Below, piece after piece: positions 1 through 8,828 of a DNA stretch of 51,694 nt. Under the pieces are notes generated by a model. The model searched no databases. It had not been told where the DNA came from and saw only the letters and a program-made list of their open reading frames with translations. How positions within the stretch are numbered: position 1 is the first letter of the stretch; the number at the start of each line of letters is the position of its first letter. The position numbers were made by a program, and so were the translations under genes. This stretch comes from Treponema sp. UBA1793. Lineage in GTDB: Bacteria > Spirochaetota > Spirochaetia > Treponematales > Treponemataceae. Location of the stretch: positions 1 through 51,694 of the forward strand of contig DCFX01000029.1 in NCBI GenBank assembly GCA_002314445.1, written 5' to 3'.

Positions 1-836
1 TCCGACAAAATACTGAACGAAAATATCATGATGACGAGAACGGCGGAAGACAAATCGGCTATCTGGGCTGCGTTGGGTGCAAGCGATTCCGTACGCGCGC
101 CCCAGATATGGAGTGCAAGTGTTTCGCCGGGACGGAACGGATTGAGCGGGCACGTAGCCGAAAGCAGATTCCAGTTGCTCCAGTCAATATCGGTAGTCAT
201 ACCCGCCGTATACAGCAGTGCGGCAGCTTCCCCGAAACCGCGGCCGGCCGCAAGCATGACGCCTGTCATAATTCTGGACACCGCTGAAGGAAGCAGCACA
301 CGGCATATCGTCTGCCAGTGCGTCGCACCGAGCGCGAAACTACCTTCTTTCAGGTTCTCCGGCAGCGATTTAAACGCATCAACAGTGGTGGAAGCAATAA
401 GCGGAAGATTCAGAATAAACACAGCAAGCGCGCCTGCCATCAGATTCCATCTTGAATGAGTCATAAGAATGAAAACAAGATAACCGAACAAACCGACAAC
501 AATTGACGGAAGGGAAGAAAGCGTTTCTATGGACATTTCAAGAAATTGTGTAAACTTTCCCTGTTTTGCATATTCCGCCATATAGATTCCCGTTGCCGTA
601 CCGAGCGGAATGCTTATGGCAAGAGAAAGGAAAACAAGATAAATCGTATTGAAAAACTGATTCCCGATTCCGCTGTCGGAAAAAGAAAAGAGAGAAAGGT
701 TGAATCCCCTGAATCCCTTTACCACAATGTATACGATTAGCGTACCAAGAAAAACAAGCAGCAGCAGGCCTATACTGTAAAATACGGCCGTCATGATGTT
801 GTTTTTTATTTTTTCAATTTTCAGATGATTGGTCAT
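1..836 (-). CDS. pstA: PstA phosphate ABC permease, partial at left edge
   Basis: Inner-membrane permease subunit of the high-affinity phosphate ABC importer PstSCAB. The minus-strand frame opens with ATG at 836 (MTNHLKIEKIKNN) and stays open for 278 codons to the window edge, so only the last few residues are missing. It shows a hydrophobic N-terminal segment, then a PstA/PstC-type permease core with the EAA-like stretch LKEGSFALGATHWQT and the following GRGFGEAAALL. The start overlaps the pstC stop by four bases (ATGA), which implies translational coupling. pstB and phoU would be expected beyond the left edge. Identification rests on fold pattern, gene order and similarity to the preceding permease. 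Confidence 0.93.
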   Translation of the reverse strand, partial: MTNHLKIEKIKNNIMTAVFYSIGLLLLVFLGTLIVYIVVKGFRGFNLSLFSFSDSGIGNQFFNTIYLVFLSLAISIPLGTATGIYMAEYAKQGKFTQFLEMSIETLSSLPSIVVGLFGYLVFILMTHSRWNLMAGALAVFILNLPLIASTTVDAFKSLPENLKEGSFALGATHWQTICRVLLPSAVSRIMTGVMLAAGRGFGEAAALLYTAGMTTDIDWSNWNLLSATCPLNPFRPGETLALHIWGARTESLAPNAAQIADLSSAVLVIMIFSFSILS

Positions 837-1738
837 TTTGTATGTTCTTTACCTCTTTTGCCGGAAAGATAATGTATAACGAATATGAACAACAGTGAAA
901 TAAGATACAACAGCAATGCCATTGTCCACAACGCCATATTGTATTCCCCACCGTCCATCGCCCCGCCCATATCGGACGCAATTGCCGTCGTAAGAGAGTT
1001 CGTAGGGCTGAGCAGATTCGCCGGAAACGCCTTCATTTTGCCGATGACCATAGCTACGGCAAGCGCTTCACCAAAAGCGCGCGAAAGCCCTAGTATGACA
1101 GCCGTCAGAATGCCGTCCGTTGCTGCCGGCAGTACCGTACTGCGGATAACCTGCCATCTCGTCGCCCCCAGCGCATACGAGCCTTCTCTATATTCGTCGG
1201 GAACAGAACGGATTGCATCAGCGGTTACAGTTGTAATCGTCGGAAAAATCATGAGGGCAAGTACGAGCGATGCCGAAAGAACAGTGAATCCGTGAGGCAG
1301 GCTGAAAATGTTTTTTATAAACGGAACAAGGATGGTCAGGCCGAGCCATCCGTAAACGACTGACGGGATGCCTGCAAATATGCCGACTGCAGGCTGAAGG
1401 AACCGTGCCCCTGCGCCCGGTGCTATTTCCGTCATAAAAACAGCAGCGGCAAAACTAAACGGTACGGAAATTCCAAGTGCAAGGCCGCAGGTAAGAAGCG
1501 AGCCCACAATATAAATGAGCGCACCCACTTTACCGCCACCGTTTCCGCTGTCTTCCGGTGCCCATTGAGAACTGAACAGAAACTCTCCCACACTGTGCTT
1601 ATATATAGTAAAAGTTCCCGTTCCCTTTACAAGGAGAAAAAAACCAATCGACAGGGTTAGAATTATAACAAGAATACCGCAGACAGTTATGACTGCTTTT
1701 CCAAGATATTCTTTTCTTATCATTTCTCTGTTGTACAA
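833..1738 (-). CDS. pstC: PstC phosphate ABC permease
   Basis: First membrane subunit of the phosphate ABC importer, 301 residues, close to the usual family length. One N-terminal membrane helix (about residues 14-36) is followed by an extracytoplasmic loop and five further hydrophobic segments. The permease signature YREGSYALGATRWQVIR and the partner motif SRAFGEALAVAMVIG are visible. The start chosen is TTG at 1738 because a GGGGGA Shine-Dalgarno lies 8 bases upstream; the first internal ATG (1723) has a poorer site. It sits about 100 bases after pstS and overlaps pstA by 4 bases, so the three form one operon. Confidence 0.95.
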   Translation of the reverse strand: MYNREMIRKEYLGKAVITVCGILVIILTLSIGFFLLVKGTGTFTIYKHSVGEFLFSSQWAPEDSGNGGGKVGALIYIVGSLLTCGLALGISVPFSFAAAVFMTEIAPGAGARFLQPAVGIFAGIPSVVYGWLGLTILVPFIKNIFSLPHGFTVLSASLVLALMIFPTITTVTADAIRSVPDEYREGSYALGATRWQVIRSTVLPAATDGILTAVILGLSRAFGEALAVAMVIGKMKAFPANLLSPTNSLTTAIASDMGGAMDGGEYNMALWTMALLLYLISLLFIFVIHYLSGKRGKEHTK

Positions 1739-1842
1739 ATTGAATATCCCCCATTTTCAGCTCAGACAGCCAAAAGAAAACGAGCTGCCCCTTCGCACTC
1801 TCTCCGTTACGAAAGAACAGCCCGGAAACTGGTTCACAATAA

Positions 1843-2712
1843 TCAGCGGGTAACCTTCATTTTTGACGTGATGCAGTATCCCTGTGATTCCATCTGTTTT
1901 CCGTATTCAGCACCCATAACGTATCCGATAAAATCGTTGGCAGCCTTATTGCCGCTTCCTTTCGTATACATGTGCTCGTATCCCCATACCGGATACGTAC
2001 CATTGTATGTGTTCGCCATCGTAGGATTTACACCGTCGATAGAAACAGTGCTCACGGTAGTATTGTTTACGAGATATGAAAGGGCAAGGTATCCGATTGC
2101 ACCTCTGTTCTGGGAAACAGTCTGCATGAGCGTTCCGGAATTGTCTGTTTCAAGCGATTTGTTTGAAGCTTCTTCGTTGTTGTCGAGTGCATACTGTTTA
2201 AACAACGCGCGGGTTCCTGATGTAGTAGGACGGGTGACAAGCAGTACCGGTTCATCGGGACCGCCGACGTCTTTCCAGTTTGTTATTCTTGCTGTAAAGA
2301 TTCCGATTAACTGCTGTTTCGTAAGATTCTTCACTGTTTTGGCAAGGTCATTGTTGATAACAGGAGCCATAGTGATGACGCAGACTTTGTGGTCGATGAG
2401 AGCTGCTGCCTTGTCCGCGCTCAGCTTGCTTTCCGCATAGACATCCGAATTACCGATGTCAACGCTTCCGTCGGAAACCTGTGCAAGTCCTGTTCCGGAA
2501 CCGCCGGCACTGACATTAACAGATACGGCCGGATTAACACTCTTGTATTTATCCGCAGCATCCTTTACGAGCGGAAAAAGGGCAGATGAACCTGAAATTG
2601 TGATTGTGGATGCAGTTACGCTTCCACTGTCCTTTGTTCCGTTTGCAAAAGCAAACGATCCTGCAGTAAGGATCATCATCATTCCAAGTAAATTTCTTGC
2701 AATTTTTTTCAT
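1843..2712 (-). CDS. pstS: PstS phosphate-binding periplasmic protein
   Basis: Periplasmic phosphate-binding protein that feeds PstC/PstA, 289 residues. A signal peptide is visible (MKKIARNLLG, a hydrophobic core, then SFAFAN) with a type I-like cleavage site after AFA and no lipobox cysteine. The ligand loops characteristic of PstS are present: ISGSSALFPL near the mature N-terminus, GGSGTGLAQVSDGSVDIGNSD, and TRPTTSGTRALFKQY. ATG at 2712 is preferred over an upstream in-frame start because AGGAG lies 7 bases before it. It heads the pst operon and follows cheB by about 120 bases on the same strand, so some read-through from the chemotaxis operon is possible. Confidence 0.95.
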   Translation of the reverse strand: MKKIARNLLGMMMILTAGSFAFANGTKDSGSVTASTITISGSSALFPLVKDAADKYKSVNPAVSVNVSAGGSGTGLAQVSDGSVDIGNSDVYAESKLSADKAAALIDHKVCVITMAPVINNDLAKTVKNLTKQQLIGIFTARITNWKDVGGPDEPVLLVTRPTTSGTRALFKQYALDNNEEASNKSLETDNSGTLMQTVSQNRGAIGYLALSYLVNNTTVSTVSIDGVNPTMANTYNGTYPVWGYEHMYTKGSGNKAANDFIGYVMGAEYGKQMESQGYCITSKMKVTR

Positions 2713-2777
2713 TTTCAATCTCCTGTGAAAATCGATTATCAATTCGCAGAACGGCATTGATAAGCCTTCCAGTAATT

Positions 2778-2829
2778 GATATACAGAATCTACAGGGAAA
2801 GTGTTTTATTTTTGTAAGTCGAATGTTAA
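2778..2829 (-). promoter_or_regulatory. candidate phosphate-responsive promoter of pstS
   Basis: On the minus strand three hexamers, TTAACA (2829-2824), CTTACA (2818-2813) and AAAACA (2807-2802), start exactly 11 bases apart. This resembles the TT(A/C/T)ACA direct repeats of PhoP PHO boxes. A -10-like TATATC lies at 2783-2778, so the repeats would fall at about -31 to -58. Only the first hexamer is a full match, so this is suggestive. Confidence 0.35.
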
Positions 2830-2832
2830 ATA

Positions 2833-3897
2833 TCAGTTAATGACGCTTTTGGTGTGCTTCAAAATGCTGCCTGCAATTTTATCAAGCGGGGTAACTTCAC
2901 AGGCTCCCCCGAGGGTAATGGCTTCCTTCGGCATTCCGAAAACGATGGAAGTCTCTTCGTCCTGTGCAATCGTATATCCGCCGGCGTCCCGGATCGCCTT
3001 CATACCGGCAGCTCCATCGCGTCCCATGCCGGTAAGGAGTGCGGCAATACAGTTTTTGCCGACATTCTCCGCAGCAGTATGAAAAAGAGCGTCCACAGCA
3101 GGACGCTGACCAAACAGTTTCGGGCCGTTTTTAATTCTGATAATGCTGCTGGATCCCGAAGATACCACCAGCATGTGATAGCCGCCCGGAGCAATATAAA
3201 TGGTACCGGGCATAACTGTTTCTCCGTTCTGCGCCTCCTTAACATGAAGGACGCAGAGAGAATCAAGACGTTCCGCAAAAGATGCGGTAAAGCGTTCAGG
3301 CATATGAATAACGGCAAGCGTCGGCGGAAAATCAGGGGTAAAGTGCGTAAACAGTTCTTCAAGCGCAATAGTGCCCCCTGTAGACGCCCCCACGACTGCA
3401 AGTTTATTTGTAGTCGAAATGTGAGAAAGCGTGTGCTGCACTGAGGACACCTCCCTGTTCTGGCTGGAAAGCCGTGCAGATGCTGAATAAAGCCGTGTAA
3501 CAGGAAAGGATGCAGCTTCCCTGATTTTATAACAGAGATCCTCAATAATATCGCCGACAGAAAAAGGTCCGCCGGGCTTATGTACAATATCAACAGCTCC
3601 AAGTTCAAGCGCCTGAATTGCAGCCGGATTGTTCGATGAAACAAGCGAACTCACAATAATAACAGGCATCGGCTTGTATTTCATCAGATAGCGGAGAAAA
3701 GTAAGTCCGTCCATACGGGGCATCTCTATATCAAGCGTAATGACATCTATATTGTCATTTTCAATCTTGTTGCGTGCAATGTACGGATCACCGGCTGTAC
3801 CTGCAACTTCAATTCCCGGATTACTGGACAGTTCACGGGAAAGAATGTCACGCACAATAGCAGAATCATCGACGATCAGGACCCTGATTTTCTTCAT
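2833..3897 (-). CDS. cheB: CheB protein-glutamate methylesterase
   Basis: Receptor-adaptation enzyme that removes methyl groups from chemoreceptor glutamates when phosphorylated by CheA. It has 354 residues. Residues 1-120 are a receiver domain with acidic pocket DD10-11 and phospho-acceptor Asp56 (LDIEMPRMDG). Residues 160-350 are the methylesterase domain with nucleophile Ser172 (VGASTGGT), His198 (IHMPERF) and Asp294 (TGMGRDGAAGM). ATG at 3897 is chosen because AGGAG lies 9 bases upstream; a longer TTG start at 3918 overlaps cheR and has no such site. It is the last gene of the che operon, directly after cheR. Confidence 0.96.
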   Translation of the reverse strand: MKKIRVLIVDDSAIVRDILSRELSSNPGIEVAGTAGDPYIARNKIENDNIDVITLDIEMPRMDGLTFLRYLMKYKPMPVIIVSSLVSSNNPAAIQALELGAVDIVHKPGGPFSVGDIIEDLCYKIREAASFPVTRLYSASARLSSQNREVSSVQHTLSHISTTNKLAVVGASTGGTIALEELFTHFTPDFPPTLAVIHMPERFTASFAERLDSLCVLHVKEAQNGETVMPGTIYIAPGGYHMLVVSSGSSSIIRIKNGPKLFGQRPAVDALFHTAAENVGKNCIAALLTGMGRDGAAGMKAIRDAGGYTIAQDEETSIVFGMPKEAITLGGACEVTPLDKIAGSILKHTKSVIN

Positions 3898-3914
3898 GAT
3901 GATAAACTCCTGGA

Positions 3915-4697
3915 TCAATATACACGGCAGTAAATGGAGCTGCCGGCTTTTTTAAGATTTTCCGGCTGTGAAAGAAGAACTTCCGCATGACCGATGAACA
4001 AGGATCCTCCTACCCTCAGGTTTTTCGTAATAGTGGAAATCGCCTGCTTCCGCGATTTTTCGTTAAAGTAGATGAACACATTACGGCAAAAAACATAATC
4101 GAACGGCTCCGGAAAATGAAGCGAGTCCATCAGGTTAAGATTCTTAATCGAAATATAATAGCGGAGCGAATGGTCAATTGCAAAAAAATCATCACCGACT
4201 GGGGTAAAATAATGCAGCCGGGTAGTTGGAGACATTTGTGAAAGCCGGCTTACATGATAAATACCGCGGTTAAACTCGGACAGTACATTCCGGTTAAGAT
4301 CGGAAGCAATAATATGAAAATTCCTGATTCCTTCATCAAGAAGTGTCATCGCAATAGAATACGGTTCCTCACCCGTGGAACAGGCCGCACACCATATGGT
4401 ATGCGAGGTACGATGCGAATGTTTGATGTCGTTAACAAGTTCATGAAAATGTTCAGATTCACGAAAGAAAAAAGTATGACATGTAGTAATGCAGGAAATA
4501 AATTTTTCCAGCACGTCCCTTTCGCCTGCAGAAAGCCGGTCACATAGTTCGTCCGCCCCTGTATATCCTTCAAGGTCTATACACTGTTCAAGTTTGGGCA
4601 GCAAACGGGAAATCTTTTCGGGACCAATATAAATACCGTATTTCTGGTACGCAATATTGCAGATGGTATCCACCTGCCTCTTAGAAATGCTTATCAT
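3915..4697 (-). CDS. cheR: CheR chemoreceptor methyltransferase
   Basis: SAM-dependent methyltransferase that methylates glutamates in chemoreceptor signalling helices, 260 residues and full length. The N-terminal helical domain is followed by the Rossmann domain. The SAM-binding region WCAACSTGEEPYSIAM and the later motif FDYVFCRNVFIYFNEKSR are diagnostic. GAGG lies 8 bases before ATG 4697. It lies between the receptor gene and cheB. The adjacent receptor lacks an enteric-type NWETF tether, so docking probably uses another surface. Confidence 0.96.
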   Translation of the reverse strand: MISISKRQVDTICNIAYQKYGIYIGPEKISRLLPKLEQCIDLEGYTGADELCDRLSAGERDVLEKFISCITTCHTFFFRESEHFHELVNDIKHSHRTSHTIWCAACSTGEEPYSIAMTLLDEGIRNFHIIASDLNRNVLSEFNRGIYHVSRLSQMSPTTRLHYFTPVGDDFFAIDHSLRYYISIKNLNLMDSLHFPEPFDYVFCRNVFIYFNEKSRKQAISTITKNLRVGGSLFIGHAEVLLSQPENLKKAGSSIYCRVY

Positions 4698-4765
4698 AAG
4701 CTAAACCTCATAAATTCTACTATTCTGCCTGCCGGTAAAAAGCAGCAGGCAGAATACTACCTGTT

Positions 4766-6478
4766 TCAGGACGGTTTAAAATCCTCATCATCTTCAAAAG
4801 AAATCGCATGACCGTTTTTTGAGTCAGCAGTATCCTGCGGAGATGCTTTCCGCGGAGAATCCTTCTCATCGTTTTGAGCCGGTGCAGCTTTTTTTGCAGA
4901 AGATGCTGAAGAGCCTCTCTCATTTACCTTCGTTTTTGCAGGTTCATGGGTGGTGACAGTATGATGCTCAGAAGCAGAAGCGGGTTTGTTGTCTTTCTGG
5001 GACTGTTGTACATGTTCTGTCTCCTGTGCCCTGCCGCCGAAAGTCCTGCCGCTTACAATAAGATACAACATATCAACTATCTCGTTAAGACCGATAACCT
5101 GACTTTGAAGCTCCTCTGCTGCACTGGCGGTCTCTTCCGCACTTGATGCATTCGTCTGTACAACGGTGTCAAACTGGATCATTGCCTTATTTACCTGAGT
5201 AATTCCCTCGTCCTGCTGTCCGGAAGCAGTTTCCACTTCCCTGTTCATTTCCATAACTTTCTTTGAGTTGGAAAGGATTTCCTTGAAGATTTCGGAAAGT
5301 TCCTTGGAAATGGTCATACCGTCTTCGACATTTTTAAGGGTTTCCTTTATCATTGAAGCTGTTTCTTTTGCCGAATCGGATGACCGGTTGGCAAGGTTCT
5401 TGACTTCGTCGGCAACAACGGCAAATCCCATACCTGCCTCACCGGCGCGGGCGGCTTCTACGGCAGCGTTAAGCGCAAGCATGTTTGTCTGGAACGCAAT
5501 ATCGTCAATTACGTCAATTACGTTCTTTATGTCTTCTGTCGATTTGGAAATACCGTTCATAGCGGAAAGCATATCGGCCATCTTATCAAATCCGTTCTGG
5601 CTCGCTTCCGTCGCCTTTTCGGAAAGAAGGCTTGCCTGCCGTGTGTTGCCGAGATTCTGTTTTACCATAGACGAAAGCTCTTCCATAGAAGACGTTGTCT
5701 CTTCAATACTCGACGCCTGCTCCTGTGCACCGTTCGCAATTTCCTGCGATGCAGAAGAAAGCTGAGCGCTTGAAATATTTATCTGCGAAGAGCTTTCCGT
5801 CAGATCGGTCACAATCTTCCCTACCGGTTTTGTGATACTCCGTGTTATAGTAATACCCAGCAGAAGTGAAATTGTAAGTCCGACTACTATCGAAAATAAT
5901 ATAATTACAATAGAAGTAATTGATATTCTCTGGCTTGAAGTGAACGATGCGAAGCTGTCTTTAGTCTGCATGTCTATGAGACCTTCTATTGCCGGAGTAA
6001 GATTCTTAGTCCGCAAAGGTACGACAACCGTGGTCATAAATTCGTCGGCACCGGCCAGATCGCCTTTCATAACATAACTGAACATTTCTTCAGCTTTCTC
6101 TGCATATTCCTTTCCTGAACTTTTTATCGTTTTGAGTAATGCGCTTTTATCCTCAGACGCTATATTAGTCGACTCCATTTTTGCCACATCAGCATCAAAA
6201 TTCGCATACCCTTCATTAAATAATTTCCTGGATGCCTCAAGCTGTTCTTTTGATCTCCCCTGAATATTTGCATCGAGCAGTATACAGCGTATAGCCTCAA
6301 TATCATTCTGAATCTTCCCTGCATACTGAATCCGGAGAACATCCTTCCGGTACATGTTTGTCACAAGTTTGCCGACGGTACTTGTTGTATAGAGGCCGAT
6401 ACAACCAATGACGGCAGCTAAAACCGAAAGGATAACTGACATCGTTATAATTCTAAAACCAATCCCCTTCTTTTTCAT
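4766..6478 (-). CDS. methyl-accepting chemotaxis protein, 4HB-like sensor
   Basis: Transmembrane chemoreceptor of 570 residues. Membrane segments lie at about 7-29 and 185-210 and enclose a mostly helical sensor resembling the four-helix-bundle MCP family. Only a short HAMP-like element (TRSITKPVGKIV) precedes the signalling coiled coil. The hairpin tip carries the invariant core IDDIAFQTNMLALNAAVEAA. After about residue 480 comes a roughly 90-residue low-complexity Ser/Lys/Glu tail ending FEDDEDFKPS, which could be a flexible tether. ATG 6478 follows GGGAGA; a longer upstream frame is not supported. It lies between cheW and cheR, which suggests it is the array's dedicated receptor. Confidence 0.93.
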   Translation of the reverse strand: MKKKGIGFRIITMSVILSVLAAVIGCIGLYTTSTVGKLVTNMYRKDVLRIQYAGKIQNDIEAIRCILLDANIQGRSKEQLEASRKLFNEGYANFDADVAKMESTNIASEDKSALLKTIKSSGKEYAEKAEEMFSYVMKGDLAGADEFMTTVVVPLRTKNLTPAIEGLIDMQTKDSFASFTSSQRISITSIVIILFSIVVGLTISLLLGITITRSITKPVGKIVTDLTESSSQINISSAQLSSASQEIANGAQEQASSIEETTSSMEELSSMVKQNLGNTRQASLLSEKATEASQNGFDKMADMLSAMNGISKSTEDIKNVIDVIDDIAFQTNMLALNAAVEAARAGEAGMGFAVVADEVKNLANRSSDSAKETASMIKETLKNVEDGMTISKELSEIFKEILSNSKKVMEMNREVETASGQQDEGITQVNKAMIQFDTVVQTNASSAEETASAAEELQSQVIGLNEIVDMLYLIVSGRTFGGRAQETEHVQQSQKDNKPASASEHHTVTTHEPAKTKVNERGSSASSAKKAAPAQNDEKDSPRKASPQDTADSKNGHAISFEDDEDFKPS

Positions 6479-6539
6479 AAACACTTTCTCCCTGTATCTG
6501 TAGCTATTGTTAAAAGCCCCGGCGGATACACTACCGGTC

Positions 6540-7052
6540 TTATACCTTGGCTTCAACACGAACCACTGCACTGTCCTTTACTGCAGCAAGTTCCTCGTCA
6601 CTGAGAACTTTCAGCACATCAAGAATAATTTTCATCCCTTCAGGGGTATCTGCAATTCCTTTTATGTATTCGCTCCTGATTTTTGCATTAATGTACGGAA
6701 TCTTTGACATCTTCTCTTCCGGAATACTCACAACCTCCTGAATGGCATCCACTACAAGGCCCATCAGGATGTTCTCACCTTCATAACTTACTTCGACAAC
6801 AATAATGCAAGTACGTTTCGTATATTCCTGAAATGAAAGCCCGAATTTAAGCCGCAAATCAATAATCGGTATAATCTGGCCCCTCAGATTTATAACACCG
6901 CGTATAAACTGCGGAGTGCGAGGCAGAGGAGTTATAGTTGTCATTCCCATAAGTTCCTTCACCTTCAGGATGTCGATGCAGTAGTTCTCGTTGTCTACTG
7001 TAAAACTGAGAAAGCGCGCGCCGTTAAGCAATTTGCGCTTTGTCATTTCCAT
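6540..7052 (-). CDS. cheW: CheW coupling protein
   Basis: Scaffold that links chemoreceptor tips to CheA. It has 170 residues, one CheW/SH3-like domain. Family features are FLSFTVDNENYCIDILKVKE at the N-terminus and the loop RTPQFIRGVINLRGQIIPII, followed by DLRLKFGL. A near-ideal Shine-Dalgarno AAGGAGG sits 7 bases before ATG 7052. It lies between cheY and the larger receptor in the che operon. Confidence 0.96.
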   Translation of the reverse strand: MEMTKRKLLNGARFLSFTVDNENYCIDILKVKELMGMTTITPLPRTPQFIRGVINLRGQIIPIIDLRLKFGLSFQEYTKRTCIIVVEVSYEGENILMGLVVDAIQEVVSIPEEKMSKIPYINAKIRSEYIKGIADTPEGMKIILDVLKVLSDEELAAVKDSAVVRVEAKV

Positions 7053-7102
7053 ATCTGTACCTCCTTGTCATATCCGGGATAAATGGACTGCAAAAACACA
7101 CC

Positions 7103-7465
7103 TTATGAAAGAATATTCTGTATGGTACTAAGAAGTTTGTCCGGTTCACATGGTTTTACAACCCATCCTGTCGCACCAAGTGACTTGGCCCTGGTACGGA
7201 ATTCTTCCTTTGTTTCCGTCGTAAGCATAAGTACAGGAGTTGTCTTGTATTCCGGCATCTGGCGCAGTTTTTCAAGAAGTGTAAGTCCATCCATAACAGG
7301 CATATTGACGTCAAGCAGAAAAAGAGAAACCACTCCGCACGAAGGAAGCAGATCAAGAGCCTTTGCACCGTCTTCCGCTTCAGATACATCAAATACAGAA
7401 GTCAGCCCGTTTCTGATAATATTGCGGATTGTGGTTGAATCATCAACAAGCAGGATTTTTTTCAT
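7103..7465 (-). CDS. cheY: CheY-type single-domain response regulator
   Basis: Receiver-only response regulator of 120 residues, expected to take phosphate from CheA and act on the flagellar switch or another output. Conserved positions are DD8-9, phospho-acceptor Asp52 (LLDVNMPVMDG), the Thr of MLTTETKEE and the Lys of VVKPCEP. AAGGAGG precedes ATG 7465. No CheX, CheC or CheZ phosphatase is encoded in the operon. Whether this CheY controls motility or another process cannot be told from sequence. Confidence 0.95.
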   Translation of the reverse strand: MKKILLVDDSTTIRNIIRNGLTSVFDVSEAEDGAKALDLLPSCGVVSLFLLDVNMPVMDGLTLLEKLRQMPEYKTTPVLMLTTETKEEFRTRAKSLGATGWVVKPCEPDKLLSTIQNILS

Positions 7466-7487
7466 CTATGGCCTCCTTTTTATGCTG

Positions 7488-8828
7488 CTAAAAAAGTTCT
7501 ATGCGGCGGTTATTAATCGCAATATCTATGTCAGTATCAGGAACTGTCTGCCTGATACCGCGTTCAAGGGCGCGAAGCTCGTTCTCTGTAGTCAGTCTGT
7601 GACGGATTTCCGAAGCAATGGTGCTTGCCGCCTCCTTTCCCGGTTCCGGTACTGGTGACGGGCATGTATTTTCAGCCTTTTTCTCAACATATGTACAAAA
7701 ATCTCCGGTCACAAGCTTAAGATTTCCGATTTCCTGGCTTGTAATCTCATGAAGCTGAACGACAGGAGAAATCACATCCATGCTTTTTGTAAGAGAATTG
7801 ATAATACCGAGTACACCGTCGTATAGCTTTTCAAGCTTCGGAAAATACCCATCCAGGGTCTGCTCAAAAACGGCAAACCCAGTCTGCCGCTGCGCGACTA
7901 CATCAAGTATTTTCACTTTATTTTCATCAAGTCCTGCTGCTATGTTACCGAATATAATACGGGTTTCGTTAAGCATTTTTCTGATTTCGGCAAGGCGCCC
8001 CTCAGTATCCGATGACAGCCTCTTAATTTCTCCTGCAATAATACGGAATCCGCTGCCGGCATCGCCTGCCCGTGCAGCTTCAATAGACGCATTAAATGAA
8101 AGTATCCGTATCTGTTCAGAAATTTCACTTATGTCACCGGCAATGTCGCCGATATGACTGGAAACAGTTTTTAACTCCACCATATGTCCGTTAAGCGTAG
8201 AAAATACGTCTTCTATCGTATTGGAAAGGGATTTAAGATCATTGTTGAACATGTCGCTCTCATTATGAAGACGGATGATTGCAGCTTTGTCTTTTATATC
8301 GCTTTCATACGAACTAATATTTTTGAGAAATATTTCATTCGATTGTTTTATGTGAAGCAGTTCTGCAGAAATAGGTTCTGTCGTAGAACTCAGACTATGA
8401 GAAATCGATGAACAAAGTTCTCCAATAACAGGGTAAAGAAGCCGTGCACGGGATGCTATGTTGCAGCTGGCGTCGGCTATTTCTGCAAGCTGTTTTTCTT
8501 CCGCTTTTTTTTCATCTGCAGCCGCAGTATCTGTCATGGCTGAGGATACCTCCTTCCCGCCGTTATCTGCAGCCGCTGTATCTGTCTGAGAGGCGTCATT
8601 TGCAGCATCGGAAAGCCGCATCATGTATCTGAATCTGCTGTAAAGAAAAACACTGGACAGCAGGCAGGGCAGCACGATGACAGCACTGAAAAGTACAATC
8701 TTTAAACTTATCGCCACACCTGCAGTCCTGAACAGTACAAGTGACAGAAAAAACGAGAAAATAATACTAAACGACAAAGCGGATATCGTTTTATACTGTT
8801 TGCCGGATACATGTTCGCCCCTGTTCAT
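7488..8828 (-). CDS. short chemoreceptor-like protein without a ligand domain
   Basis: 446 residues. Two adjacent hydrophobic helices (about 18-37 and 42-63) form a membrane hairpin with almost no periplasmic loop. A Ala/Asp/Thr-rich linker and long coiled-coil regions follow. A receptor-tip-like segment (EQIRILSFNASIEAARAGDAG, then FRIIAGEIKRLS) marks it as an MCP-signalling-domain protein, but the flanking helices are shorter and less regular than in standard receptors. Its start overlaps the cheA stop (ATGA), so it is translationally coupled to the kinase. It could sense membrane state or a cytoplasmic cue, or act as a structural adaptor. Its role is unknown. Confidence 0.85.
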   Translation of the reverse strand: MNRGEHVSGKQYKTISALSFSIIFSFFLSLVLFRTAGVAISLKIVLFSAVIVLPCLLSSVFLYSRFRYMMRLSDAANDASQTDTAAADNGGKEVSSAMTDTAAADEKKAEEKQLAEIADASCNIASRARLLYPVIGELCSSISHSLSSTTEPISAELLHIKQSNEIFLKNISSYESDIKDKAAIIRLHNESDMFNNDLKSLSNTIEDVFSTLNGHMVELKTVSSHIGDIAGDISEISEQIRILSFNASIEAARAGDAGSGFRIIAGEIKRLSSDTEGRLAEIRKMLNETRIIFGNIAAGLDENKVKILDVVAQRQTGFAVFEQTLDGYFPKLEKLYDGVLGIINSLTKSMDVISPVVQLHEITSQEIGNLKLVTGDFCTYVEKKAENTCPSPVPEPGKEAASTIASEIRHRLTTENELRALERGIRQTVPDTDIDIAINNRRIELF

